From positions 1 through 64,000 of the forward strand of contig JABVXU010000143.1 of assembly GCA_013365365.1 (NCBI GenBank): a stretch of DNA of 64,000 nt. Direction: 5' to 3'. The DNA comes from Cruorifilaria tuberocauda (lineage: Eukaryota > Nematoda > Chromadorea > Rhabditida > Onchocercidae). Below, piece by piece: positions 27,323 through 37,208 of this stretch. The position numbers and the translations under genes were made by a program. The notes under the pieces are model-generated. The model searched no databases, was not told the origin of the DNA, and was given only the letters and a program-made list of their open reading frames with translations. The first letter of the stretch is position 1. Each line of letters begins with the position of its first letter.

Positions 27323-30300
27323 ATATATATATTCTCTCTCTTATATGATATATTCATTATTCATCAAACCTGTTCGCGAAGTTAGAGGGCATTTGCTCTT
27401 CGATATGTGATTAAAATTTGGTTAGTTGAATTCTCTTCTTTTTCTTCCTCTCTCTCTCCCTCTCTCTCTTCCGCAATCTTCCATTATCATTCCTTCGTAA
27501 TCATCATTAATTTATCACGGAACTTCTAATTATGTTTATATGATCAGAATTATTTCAAACCTTTTCAGGCCGTTCATTTTATTTCCATATGTAATTTTAT
27601 TTGCTTCATTCATTCATAGTTGAAGTTGAAAATCATTGATTGATTCATTCATTAGTTTAAGATCAATATGTAAATTTTAATTGACTTATTTTTTTTCCAT
27701 TTTTCATTTGCTTTTTTTTTCTCCCTCTCTCTCTCTCTCTCTTTCATGATTAATTGCTTTACGACATTCGATTAATTATTTATAAATAAGTTATTCATTG
27801 TATTATTTAATTCTCGTTCTTTTTACTTTTGCTTAATTACATACGAATTTACGACATTTAATTAATTTATTTATCCATTAAATAAGTTATTTATAATATC
27901 ATTTTATTCTTTTTTCCCATTTTCATAATTATTTGCCATAGTTTTCCATTTATTTTCATAATTAGTTAGTTTATTATCATAAAAGTAGAAAGAAGCAGGG
28001 ATTTGAAATAAATGTTGAAAACGAGGCATTATAATGATAATGTATAAGCGATAATTAAAGTTAAATTATTTTGTATTGTATTTCTTATTTTCGATATTGC
28101 ATTTCGGATTTCTGATAAAATTAAATTATTTTAGATATTTGTAGGATTGATGCTAAAACAATCATTCATCCATTTTAAAATAGTGTTCTTGTTTTATCAG
28201 CAAACTTATTCATCATATCATTTTTTTTTCTTTTTCCTGTAAAATTCTCTTCTTTTTCTCTTCTATGCTTCACGAAGATGAATTACTTGCATTTAAGTTT
28301 GCTTCAAGCATAAATATCAATCAGAATTTTCATCATCCATTCCATTGCATTCTATTCATTATTGATAATACTCTTCTCATTAGCTTTTCTTTCTTTCTTT
28401 CTTTTTCTTCTTTTCTTTCTCTCTTTCTTTCCACGTTGTTTTTGCTATTTTTAGTTGAAATGATAGTGTTAAAAATTGTTGTATTGCAATATTTGAATAT
28501 ATGAATGAATGAATATGAATAAGTTGAATAGGTTGTCATTTACAATATGCTATTATCAAATTGATGAGAAATTAGCATTTATATTTTGTGCTTTCATGTT
28601 TTGTCTTAATCATTGTAATCATTGTCTAGTTTGATGTATGATTGAATTTTTTCTCATTTTGATAGAGAGCAAGAGAAGAGTTTGGCGGTGATTGTGATAG
28701 TTGTGGGCGCTGATGGCAATTGTGGCGGTGATATGCTATTTCTGCTACTCCTACTGCTGATGGTGAAGATGATAATAAGAAAGGGAAAAAGGAGGAGGAA
28801 AGAAGTGTAGGGAATTAAAAGAGTAGGAAATGTTATATATAGGTATGTTTCTCTGTCTGTCTCTGTGTGTGTGTATATGTGATAGATGTGATGATATAGT
28901 AATAATATTAATGATGGTATTTAGTTAAATGTCCATTTTGGATATATTTATAATTCTTTTCATTCCATAACCTTTGGTCATTCTTCTAATGCACTCTCGA
29001 TATTTTTTTTTCCATCTTTTTTGTTTCAAATATTTGTTTTTATATATGTATATGTGTGTGTGTGTGCTGCAAAAAGTATTAGATGAAATGAATAAATAGT
29101 ATGCATATCATATCATATCATGTTATGAGAAATGAATGGATGGGAAAATGGAAATGAAATGATTTCTTTGTTTGTTTGGTTTTTTTTTATAAAGATAATT
29201 TTTTTTTATGTTAATAATTTATTCATTGTTTACAGCGTTATTCACGATCATTAGGACGAATTGAAGGTGGTGCAAGTGAAACAGCACATATCGAAGGAAA
29301 TAGTGGTATAGTAGGAACAGCAGCAACCTGGATGAATGATACTGGTATCTCGGTGTGTACTGCAAATGTTGCTACCATCGGTAATGAAAATAATGCATTG
29401 AGTAATATGCTTAAACGACCATCAGATTTACTCATTGATGGTGTTGGATATGAGAAACGGGTTAAATTGGAACCAAATCATCAAGAGGATCATAAGTTAG
29501 TTTTCTTTTTGTTTTTTTTTTCTCTATCTCTCTTTCTCTTCATTAATTTCATTCTATATTTGATTTAATTTAATTGTTTTATTAGATTAATTTTGATTAA
29601 TACTTTGTTATTCTTGATAAACTATTATGCTAGCATGAACGTTTAGCACGATTAATGCCTTTAATTTTAAAATAATTATTACTAAATAATCAAAGTTTGG
29701 ACGGAAAATATTTGACAAAATAGGAAATTTGCATAAGCCGAATCAGTGCGTTATCTAAAATATGCATAGATTATATGTATGCAAATATAGAAACGTTGAA
29801 ATAAATAATCCATATACAGAAAGTATTATTTGTCACAAAATTTTTTAACTACAAAATTTAAACAAAATTGTGCAAATAGATAAAAGTATTATTTTTAATT
29901 GGGTATTTTAAATTTGAAAAGGATATTTCGAGTTTGAAAAAAGGAATATTTTTAATTTTACCTTTCGTCTTCAAAATTTGTTTCGTTAGTGGAAGGAAGA
30001 TGCAAAATAATTTTTAGACTTATGAAAGAGATACAAAAGATACATGGAAAAAAATTTTTAAACATATGAAAGGCTAAAACTAATCTTCGATTCTTTTTTG
30101 CTACTTTCAAAAAAAAAACCTGACATGCTCTCGAAAAAAAATAGCTGTTGTTTTTTTTTAGGTAGTTAATTGCATTTTATTCTAGGAACACTTATCATCT
30201 CAATAAACATAAGCATTCATCTTGCATTAAGCAGTTTCGGAACACTTTGCACACATTTCGATTTTATGGAATATCTTGCAAAGAAACTTATAAGGGCATT

Positions 30301-33300
30301 TTTGGATCCTCTCTTCTCTCTTAATCCAATTCAGCTTTTCATAGCAACAGATCGTTCGTTCCGTTCCATTCGTTCATTTCATCTGTGTGTAAATCCTTTT
30401 AGGATGAAATCTTATGATCCTTTTTCAAATAGAATTTTTTATTTCTAATATTATGTTTTGATGGGATGTATGTGTGAATTTATGTTACAACATTATTCGC
30501 TAAAAGCTATTAACGCTTAATTTTCCGGAAAATAAAGAGAATGAGATTAATAAAGGTTGAAAATAGTGGGAAAAGATGGATGATGTTCGTACTTTTGAGC
30601 ATCGATCAAAAAGCTATTGGCGATAATGAAAATTATCAGCGTAAAGGAGTTTGTTTACTTCGTGTTATCAGCAACGGAATATAATTATGATCGTGTGTAT
30701 AATGCATTCGATTATCGAACAAATGCAAATTAAGGGTTGTTTTCCATTGGTTGTAAACGAATTTATTGAAAATGAAATTATCAGATATTTCGCGAATCGG
30801 GACTAGGAAATTTATCGAAATTTAAATTAACAATAAAAGGAAATCATCCAATAAGATTAAAATTAGCAATAGGAGAGAAATATTGAAACTCAAAATTAGT
30901 ATCAGACATCAGCTTTCTACACTGCTAACACTATCTCTTTCATATGTTTCACCTCATATCTTCAACATATTTTATCTTATCAAGGATAAGAAATCATTCG
31001 ATTATCCATATGAGAATTAATGAGCAATCTATTTGTATTCGTGTACAACAATATGACAACACTGTTTCCTTTATGAAAATTACTGAGTATTATCTATTTC
31101 CGATATTCTTCATTCTCTGTATCCTCTTTTTTTTATTTCAAATTTTTTAAAATTAAGTTATTTTCAGAAATGGTTTAATTGGTATAGCAGCAAAGACAGA
31201 TATATCAGCTATAATGAGTGGTTCACCACCACGTAGTGGTACAACAGGAGCAACACGTGTAAACACTATTGTAACAAAGGTTAACATGTCAAATGCTGCA
31301 GATGGTGTTGGACAAGCAGGATGGAATGGACAATTGTCACGCACGACTGATTCACGTGATCTTACATCATCAGCTTCTGTTGAAAGTATGTTGGGATTTG
31401 TTTAATGCTATCAGATTTTTCTCCTTTTTCATTTTTGTTTTCATATTATTGTTGTTGCTGTGGTAGAAGGACGAAGGACATTTAAAAAATGATTGTTGAC
31501 CGCGATGGAGCTCGTTAAATTGTCGAATATTTTGTGTAATGTTCTGGTTTGATGTTCATGATATGGGTATGGTAGGAACTCTAAGCCATTGATGATAATG
31601 ATAATAATGATATTAAATAAAAATGGAAGGTCATATCATTTAGAAAATCAACTAAAATTCCTTTTTTTCTCTCTCTCTGACTCTTTTTCAACCAACAATA
31701 ATTAATACAATACTCTCGAAGAAATCTTTCTTTTTAGTGTGTAAATATTAGGATAAATGACATACATTTATACTTTGTGTTATTTCGCTTTTTTATCAGA
31801 ATTTTTCTTCGAGATTCCTATTAAGACATTAACTGAAATATCTTGAGTTAGGTGATAATTTAATTGGGTGAAAATAAAAAATGGGTATTTTTGTACAATA
31901 GGAAGAAGATATCAGAAATAGTTGAACCGTTTACCCAAGGGATTACGATATACCGTGTTGCAGCAACACATCCAGTGGATCCAGGACACGATGTACCGTC
32001 AACATCAGTGGTTGCAGGTCATCAACAACAGCAACAAACAACCGGTGTTAGCGTAGCATCAACAATAAATTTACCAAATTTATCGTCCGTTAATACCTTA
32101 AGTGGTGAACCAACTGGACTTTCGATTGGTGTACTCGCTCCAACTGGACGGAATGAGCTATCATCAGCTGTTGCAGGTGCTACCGTTGGTACTACCAATA
32201 CGGATAATCGTGGAGTAACTGGTCCACCATCAGCACCAGCTCCGCAACCACAACCTACTGCATCTTTACTTGATCCATTTCGACAAGCATTTTTTGGTGG
32301 CACCAATCTTGCTGCACTGAATGCAGCTGCTGCAGCCGCTGCTGCTGCTGGTGGTGGTACCGGATCTACAATTGGTGGTACCGATTTTAGTAATTTATTT
32401 TTCCCCGGTGCACCACCGAATGCTGCAGCTGCAGCTGCATTTCCATTTCTTGCCGCACAAATTCTTCAACAACAGCAGCAAACACAACAGGTTAGCACAA
32501 ATGCTTTTAATTCAGAAATTTTTTTTTCATGATACAAAGTATGCTAAGCATTCCAATGACATTTGTTCATTGCATTGAGCAGGTGAATTAGCAATGAAAA
32601 TAGATTTCTGTCTGAGCTAATAGATATTATTATAGAAGTGTTTTTTGTCATTTTCTATCAGCGGAATGAATTTTACCCTCATCGAGAATGAGATTCATAT
32701 TTTAGTGATTGTTTGGCTAGCTGTGATAATCATTTTTTATCATCAGAGTTAATATTTCTGTACCATAGTGATTCATTTATTTGTTATATGAACAAAAAAG
32801 TTTTTTCTTTCCTTTTTTCTTTTTATTCATATTAATGATGAATTTTTGAAATGATTTATATTTCTGTGTGATTTCAGTCGATGTCACTTACTCAAGGTAC
32901 CGTGCCTCCAACAACTCTTTCAGTAGCAGCACAACCATCAACGTCAACCACATCGTCGATGGGTTGTATTCAATTTCCACCTGGTACAGCGCTTGGCTCA
33001 CAACTTGCTAGTGCTGCGTTACTAGGACGAACATTACCAACAGCTGGTACTCAACCAATACCTGTAAAGGTAGCACTTTTTTTTCCTTGCTTTTATTCAT
33101 TCTCTAACGGAAATCGGAAAGAAAAATTTTAAGGTAATATCTTGAGGTATTTGTTATTCCGTCAGCGCGATTGTTCTTCCAAAGTCAAACATTCGAAGTA
33201 TTCTATTAACTTATTAAATGCATAAGTATATTAACAACAATAAAAGGAATTTCAAAACTTTTTTCGACAATTTGCGAAATGTATCGAAAGTTGGGGAACG

Positions 33301-36300
33301 CTAAAGTTTTCTTTCCATAAAACTTTTTAAATTTATATCATTTTGAAGTAACATTTGGTATACATTTTATTTCTGCACGCTTAATCTCCTTCATCAAACT
33401 TGGAATTAATTTGTTGGAAGTACTGACAATAAATAGGTTGTTATCGAATTTAGAAATCAACAGGTGTAATAATTTTGTTCTAGTTATGTTAAAATGATAA
33501 TAATGGAGATATTATAGTAAATATTTTTTACGTTTTAAAAGTTCCTCAATTTCTTCATGAAAGAGACAAGAAAAGGATTGATTAAATATGTGTAAAAGTA
33601 AAAGCTTCTTTTAAATTAACATGATATCATGCATCAGGATTTTTTGAAAATTATTGATATGATATTGCCGGTTGGCAGGATGAATTTGCATGATTCATTC
33701 AATATACATAAGCTATGATCGAATTTTTTCATCTGTTGGCTTCAGACTAAACAAGGACGATGGTGTGCAATGCATATCAAAATAGCATATGAGATATTAT
33801 CGAAGAAGGAGCGTCGTTCAACACCGCAACCATCGGTTGTCGCAGCTGCAACTGCGGCTTCAGTATCGCAAGCTTCATCGTCCTCTTCGATAGCCGCATC
33901 CTCATCGCAGAGTAATAGCAATGTGTCTACGATGAGAGCAGGTGGTGTGGCGGCTCCTTTCTGTCCGCCGTCTACTTCAAATGCTAATATGCCAAGGTAA
34001 TTAATTTTTGAACTTTTCCCATTCCATAGACTAGACATATTGTCATTGTCAGTTGGATGGATAAATGTTATCGTAAGGAATTTTGCATGAATCATCCAAT
34101 ATAAGTTCATGATAATATCGATTAGATTTTGGATTGTTGGAACTGTTGCTTATATCGCCGTGAATGTGCAATAATTATTCAAAATGAAATATTTCCTATT
34201 TAAAGTTCTAATTAATTTGTGGTTTAAGATTTTAGTTTGTTTATTTTGAAATCATTAATTAGTGGGTAGTGAGTTCTAGGAGAGATTTTTTCTTTTAGTG
34301 ATTGACAATATCATAACTATTTATGGAATTATAGAGTGAGGTGGATAATTTTTTGTGCTTTTTTACAAGTATCCAGCAAAAGACTAGCAGTATAATTTAA
34401 AGAAATTTAAAACATTTAAAAGTTTTTCAATAATTTGCTTGTTACTGTGTTATTACGAAGAAAAATGAGCAATTGAAAACATAGCGAATTCTTGGGTAAA
34501 ATTGGAGTAACTGAAGAATTAAAATTAGATTTGGGTTTGTGGAAAATATAATTGAAACCTAGAATTAATTCTAGCACTTTTGGAATTGAGAAGAATGTAT
34601 GAAATGAAAAGGAATGATTGCCTGGCTTAATTGAAATTTGAATGCTAATGGTTATTTTTTTTTACTAGATGCAGCACATAATTTCATAGATATGTAATTG
34701 CTTGTATACGGTAAGAGAGTTTGTTTGGATCAATGAGATATGGTAAAATAAAATTTTTCCGGATTAAGCAGCATGATTAATTTTTCTTGCTTTATAAAAA
34801 TTTCATTAAAATTTATTTGATTCACTAAATTGCTTGCAATTTTTCATACATATCCTTAACGATTTCTCATTAATTCATTTACTTCGTTTCTAGAGTGAAC
34901 GAAAGTAAAATTTGGATTTTCTAATTTTCACGAAATGAATGCATCAAATCTGTTAAAATATTTAAGATTAAACAAGTTATAACAGTTTAATAAATAATCT
35001 AATAAGAAATGAAAACTGATAAGAATTTATAGGATGAAATATCATACTGTAGCACTTTTTTGTTATTCTTGCGCAGCTAAAAGATGTTTGCATAATTTCA
35101 TATTATGAATCTTCGAACATAACTGAACTTCTTGTCTTTGAAATTCTCCTTAGCTGAAAAATGTGTTATTATTAATGGATTTATTATTTGCTTACTTACG
35201 AGATGTTTTTGTAGTTTTTTTTTTCAGATCTTATCGCATAGTATATTTTCATATTATTTTGTAGTTAATATAATAAATAAGTCATTTTATTAATTAATTT
35301 CAGTTTGGGTAGTGGATTACCGACATCATTTCCTGCGTTAGCTCAATCCGGTGCTTTATCATCACCGTTCACTTTACCGTTCCAGCAACTCTCAGACCCT
35401 ACTAAATTGGCTCGTCAAAGGTTTGCACTTTCTCACAAACAAATTCCATTGCTAACATGAGTTATCAGTTTGATTGAAAGAAAAAAAGGAAATATTTGCT
35501 GTCTAGGAGAAATCGACATGCTAAAAATAATCATATCAATCACAATCAATGCATCATCATCGCTAATCTATACCCTTATACCCTTATGGTTGCATCATCA
35601 TTTTGTCCATATCGTTGGAGAAATCTTTCCTATCATTATTCCACATAGTTGAAATTTTTGCTGAATTCTGTTTAACAGTTTTTCATGAATACTTTCAATT
35701 AACAAACAACTTTTTTCTTAATGTAATTCATTTTTTTTGTTATTTAAGTCGATTCGTTCAATCGAGCGAAATTGGTTTGTTAAATTTTTTAGCGCGACGC
35801 CAAAACAGTCTCAAGGTCGTTCAACGACAGCAATAAGTCGTAGCCCAACAACTTCTGCATTACATTTGCAACTTGGTGGTGGTAATACCGGTAGTGCTAC
35901 CAGTGGCCTAATGGCACCATCGATGGCGGTAGCTGCAGCTGCTGCAGCTGCGGCTGGTGGTGCTATGCCTCCACTTCAAGGATCTCTTCCAAGTGCCCTA
36001 CCCGGTGTTCTTGGTTCATCGTTACCTCTGGCGCCGAATATACCCGGTGCTACCGCTTCTCTTACTAATGGTACTAGTGAGGTAGCCGCTCAAGCAGCTA
36101 TGTTTGCCGCACTGCAAAATGCCCAACAGAATGCAGCAGCTACAGCTCTTCCGAATGGTTCTCTTTCTTCTGCACCTTACCTATTACCGCCATCCGCAGC
36201 GGCGGCATCTGCTCAACCGCATCCTCTTTCCGCGGTTACTTCACAGGCGCAATCTGTTTATTCGTCACAACGATTATTCGATCCCAATATGGCTGCTGTA

Positions 36301-37208
36301 TTGCAACAGATGCAATCGGTAAGTCAAAATTAAACACTAGAAAGCACTTATATTTTCAGCTTGAATGTAATGCTAAGATTTTTTTGGGAAGAAAAGATTT
36401 CTGGAATGTCTGAGAAATCCTTGTTTACTACTTTCAGTTTTTTAATATTTATCGAAGATTATCGGATTTGTTCAAATTTTTTGCAAAAATATTTCTTCTT
36501 TTTTTAACTTCTTAATGAAATAATGTATTCTTTCAGATGGAAGCATTACGACAATCAGCTGCAGCTGCGCAAATGAGTTCTAATGCTGCAACTGCAACCG
36601 GGCCACATGTTCCGGTTAGCGGTGCGCCCCAACCGCAGCCACCGCCTCCACCATCATCTCTTGACTTGGTTCGCATGCAAATGGAACAGCAAATGATGGA
36701 TCGCTATATGGTGGCTTTGAGCAGTGCTTCAGCTATAGGCAGCAATACATCGATGACACCAACTCCAAATCTTGAGCTCATGCGACAGCAACTCTTTGCC
36801 GCACAAATGCGACAGCAACAGTCGCAACCATCGTTGGAAGCACTACTTGAAATGCAACGTCAGCAGCATCAACAACAACAACAGCAACTTTATAACGCGT
36901 CTCGTGGTCTTCCATCAACATACAGTTTAACTGGTGCTACAGCTCCCGGTGGAATTCCTGGACCGGCTGCTGCAGCAGCTATGTCATCCAATGCCGCTGC
37001 GGCGGCAGCAGCTGCAGCAGCAGGATTACCGCAAAGTCTCGGTGCTGCAGCTGGTCTTTTTAATTCCAATCTGATGTCACTTGGAAGTGCAGCGGCTGCA
37101 GCTAATTTACAACAAGCATTGTACAGTGGGAAGAATCCCTACTCGAATACATTAGAGCAGCTAGCACGACAGAAGCGCGAGGAAGATATCATGCAATCGG
37201 GAAGGTAA
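7684..37208 (+). CDS. AUTS2-like: AUTS2/fibrosin/Tay-family homologue, large multi-exon gene (5' end unresolved)
   Basis: Coding exons, all joined in matching phase: 7684-7867, 12009-12144, 14767-14898, 15622-16026, 29236-29495, 31168-31385, 31916-32490, 32878-33069, 33746-33996, 35304-35420, 35793-36318, 36537-37208. Together they give about 1221 residues, open at the N-terminus. Order of regions (partial numbering): Ser/Arg-rich start, long Arg/Lys/Glu helix-forming segment (about 151-285), Ser/Thr/Gly/Pro and Gln/Ala-rich middle, the motif GRWCAMHIKIAYEIL (about 704-718), then Ala/Gln/Met-rich tail. That motif closely matches the GKWCAMHVRIAYMIL-type signature of vertebrate AUTS2, FBRS and FBRSL1. 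The Drosophila relative is Tay bridge. Family knowledge: AUTS2 and fibrosin proteins associate with variant Polycomb PRC1 complexes and act in the nucleus; the same role here is inference. Outside the motif the protein is low complexity, so assignment rests on one motif plus composition. No start codon could be fixed; ATG at 7727-7729 is the first Met in the reading frame but lies inside an exon with a good acceptor. Confidence 0.72.
7868..12008 (+). other. AUTS2-like intron, 4.1 kb
   Basis: Non-coding. It holds the minisatellite at 9533-9823 and CT tracts near 10115, 10695 and 10980. No recognisable exon seen. Confidence 0.6.
9533..9823. repeat. Minisatellite, units about 35-40 bp, about 8 copies
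   Basis: Repeated unit of the type GAAGTTATGAAGCCAATATA followed by GTAGGTTAT. Copies vary in length, with the variants AAGCTAATATATAGTGGGTT and AAGTTACGAAGCC. Confidence 0.92.
12009..12144 (+). CDS. AUTS2-like: AUTS2-like exon, basic Arg/Ser segment
   Basis: Acceptor TTTATTATAG, donor ATCC|GTAAAT. Its phase fits the exon ending at 7867. It encodes RKSVGRRRGSSLRNGQ and KRSLSPMQPVKD, which looks like a nuclear-localisation-type basic stretch. It leaves in phase 0. Confidence 0.7.
12145..14766 (+). other. AUTS2-like intron, 2.6 kb
   Basis: AT-rich, with a duplicated block near 13376/13468 (GATATTAGCTATTTCCTTTT and GATATTAGCTATTTTCTTTT). No other coding signal. Confidence 0.6.
14767..14898 (+). 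CDS. AUTS2-like: AUTS2-like candidate exon of 132 nt, possible cassette exon
   Basis: A 44-codon open segment between acceptor TTTTTGCAG and donor TTACAG|GTTATC, phase 0 on both sides, like its neighbours at 12144 and 15622. Inclusion adds a Cys/Ser start (DSLSCSCSQSY) and ends NLDDLQ, which runs smoothly into VFQDELKAVK of the next exon. Skipping it would also keep the frame, so it could be alternative. I see no homology. Confidence 0.6.
14899..15621 (+). other. AUTS2-like intron, 0.7 kb
   Basis: Contains a less AT-rich patch around 15300-15440 (CCGACCGGTTGTCCTTCACC) with no supported feature. Confidence 0.55.
15622..16026 (+). CDS. AUTS2-like: AUTS2-like exon, highly charged Arg/Lys/Glu helical domain
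   Basis: The exon has 135 codons, with acceptor TATATTTCAG and donor CCG|GTTAGT. It encodes an almost uninterrupted charged segment (DELKAVKAKEEAEEKRRR onward, then many RRERRERE repeats) ending KDPNAVKKPPRQP. It likely forms a long single alpha-helix or coiled coil with nuclear-localisation character. Codon use here is richer in G and C than in the flanking introns. A second acceptor 9 nt downstream (CTTTCAG|GAC, exon start 15631) would remove only V-F-Q. Confidence 0.85.
17815..18015. repeat. Minisatellite, unit about 50 bp, 4-5 diverged copies
   Basis: The units share AACTTATCAATGATTGTAAG, GATTCGAAGGAC and GTGGGTACTTTTCT. Copies begin near 17818, 17858, 17900, 17938 and 17990. Confidence 0.85.
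19655..19690. repeat. (CGAT)n/(CAAT)n tetranucleotide repeat
   Basis: CGATCGATCGATCA, then CAAT units, then imperfect AATC/GATC units continuing to about 19740. Confidence 0.9.
20400..20640. other. GC-rich intronic island with a 10-bp hairpin
   Basis: This is the most GC-rich stretch of the large intron, including GGCGGGGGAGGAAGG and CCACCGCCCGCCCTGTCGGG. A perfect inverted repeat GGAACGACGT (20567-20576) / ACGTCGTTCC (20597-20606) has a 20-nt loop. Reading frames through it on both strands are open but resemble no known protein. It could be an alternative promoter, a structured RNA or a purine-rich repeat. Confidence 0.5.
21039..21076 (-). repeat. (GA)n microsatellite
   Basis: GA run with minor interruptions; one of the few purine tracts on the plus strand inside the large intron. 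Confidence 0.85.
27287..27319. repeat. (TA)n microsatellite
   Basis: Uninterrupted TA run, followed by a second shorter run at 27323-27332 and a short CT tract. Confidence 0.95.
29236..29495 (+). CDS. AUTS2-like: AUTS2-like exon after the 13.2-kb intron
   Basis: Acceptor TGTTTACAG, donor CATAA|GTTAGT. It joins the exon ending at 16026 in phase 0. It encodes RYSRSLGRIEGG, a Gly/Ala/Thr segment, and MLKRPSDLLIDGVGYEKR followed by VKLEPN, a short conserved-looking KRP...KRVKLEP stretch of the kind found near nuclear localisation signals. Confidence 0.75.
31168..31385 (+). CDS. AUTS2-like: AUTS2-like exon, Ser/Thr/Gly-rich
   Basis: Acceptor TTATTTTCAG, donor GAAA|GTATGT. The phase fits the preceding exon (AA|A). 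It encodes a Thr/Ser/Gly-rich stretch (SGSPPRSGTTGATRVNT) with no recognised domain. It leaves with 1 nt of a split codon, which restricts the choice of the next acceptor. Confidence 0.75.
31916..32490 (+). CDS. AUTS2-like: AUTS2-like exon, Gln/Ala/Pro-rich with LDPFRQAFFGG
   Basis: Start chosen at AGATATCAG|AA because only this acceptor fits the incoming phase; the nearer AATAG at 31901 does not. The donor is CAACAG|GTTAGC. It encodes IVEPFTQGITIYRV, then Thr/Val/Gly/Pro-rich sequence, LLDPFRQAFFGGTNLAAL, a run of nine or more Ala, and a Gln-rich end. The DPFRQAFFGG patch is vaguely like DPFGRP patches in fibrosin/AUTS2, but that is a weak comparison. Confidence 0.8.
32878..33069 (+). CDS. 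AUTS2-like: AUTS2-like exon, Thr/Ser/Pro-rich
   Basis: Acceptor GTGATTTCAG, donor GTAAAG|GTAGCA, phase 0 at both ends (64 codons). It encodes SMSLTQGTVPPTTLSVAAQ and ends TLPTAGTQPIPVK, which leads straight into the TKQGRWCAMH motif of the next exon. Confidence 0.8.
33746..33996 (+). CDS. AUTS2-like: AUTS2-like exon carrying the WCAMH family signature
   Basis: Acceptor TTGGCTTCAG, donor CCAAG|GTAATT. It begins TKQGRWCAMHIKIAYEILSK, matching the GKWCAMHVRIAYMIL-type block of the AUTS2/FBRS family: Trp-Cys-Ala-Met-His and the following amphipathic helix with Ile-Ala-Tyr are kept. A Ser/Ala-rich low-complexity tail follows (SSSSSIAASSSQSNSN). This is the main evidence for the family call. Confidence 0.88.
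35304..35420 (+). CDS. AUTS2-like: AUTS2-like exon, Pro/Ser/Leu segment
   Basis: Acceptor AATTAATTTCAG, donor CAAAG|GTTTGC. The phase fits on both sides. It encodes SLGSGLPTSFPALAQSGAL and PFTLPFQQLSDPTKLARQ. The Pro/Phe pattern is typical of disordered transcription co-regulators; no domain is recognised. Confidence 0.8.
35793..36318 (+). CDS. AUTS2-like: AUTS2-like exon, Ala/Gly/Pro-rich with polyalanine
   Basis: Acceptor AATTTTTTAG, donor AATCG|GTAAGT. It encodes a Thr/Ser/Gly start, then polyalanine (AVAAAAAAAAGGAMP) and many short Ala/Pro/Ser and Gln-Ala stretches, ending MAAVLQQMQS. It has markedly higher GC than surrounding introns, which supports real coding. Confidence 0.85.
36537..37208 (+). 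CDS. AUTS2-like: AUTS2-like last recognised exon, Met/Gln/Ala-rich
   Basis: The acceptor is TTCTTTCAG and the exon runs in phase 0. It encodes repeated helical motifs (SLDLVRMQMEQQMMDRYM, PNLELMRQQLFAAQMRQQ, PSLEALLEMQRQQHQ), a polyalanine block, and NPYSNTLEQLARQKREED to the TAA at 37206-37208. The stop lies inside a strong donor-like site (GGGAAG|GTAAGG), so a further short exon is possible. One weak candidate begins near 39022. Confidence 0.82.
   Translation: MEALRQSAAAAQMSSNAATATGPHVPVSGAPQPQPPPPPSSLDLVRMQMEQQMMDRYMVALSSASAIGSNTSMTPTPNLELMRQQLFAAQMRQQQSQPSLEALLEMQRQQHQQQQQQLYNASRGLPSTYSLTGATAPGGIPGPAAAAAMSSNAAAAAAAAAAGLPQSLGAAAGLFNSNLMSLGSAAAAANLQQALYSGKNPYSNTLEQLARQKREEDIMQSGR

Larger units (their letters stand above)
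16027..29235 (+). other. Very large AUTS2-like intron, 13.2 kb
   Basis: Donor CCG|GTTAGT at 16027, acceptor TGTTTACAG at 29235. No internal exon of matching phase was found. It carries more than a dozen CT-rich tracts on the plus strand, a 52-bp-type minisatellite (17815-18015), a GC-rich island (20400-20640) and AT microsatellites (22425-22448, 27287-27319). Undetected small exons or intronic RNA genes cannot be excluded. Confidence 0.6.
29496..36536 (+). other. Smaller AUTS2-like introns, 0.2-1.7 kb
   Basis: Introns 29496-31167, 31386-31915, 32491-32877, 33070-33745, 33997-35303, 35421-35792 and 36319-36536. All use GT-AG. No further coding or RNA feature is supported in them. Weak direct repeats flank the WCAMH exon (about 33655-33725 and 34035-34130). 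Confidence 0.65.

Noticed and set aside
29238..29435. 65-residue minus-strand frame
   Set aside because: Antisense shadow of the AUTS2-like exon at 29236-29495.
31864..31915. Upstream part of the open frame (MGENKKWVFLYNRKKISE) as coding
   Set aside because: The incoming splice phase only fits acceptor ATATCAG at 31915; the earlier AATAG acceptor would break the frame.
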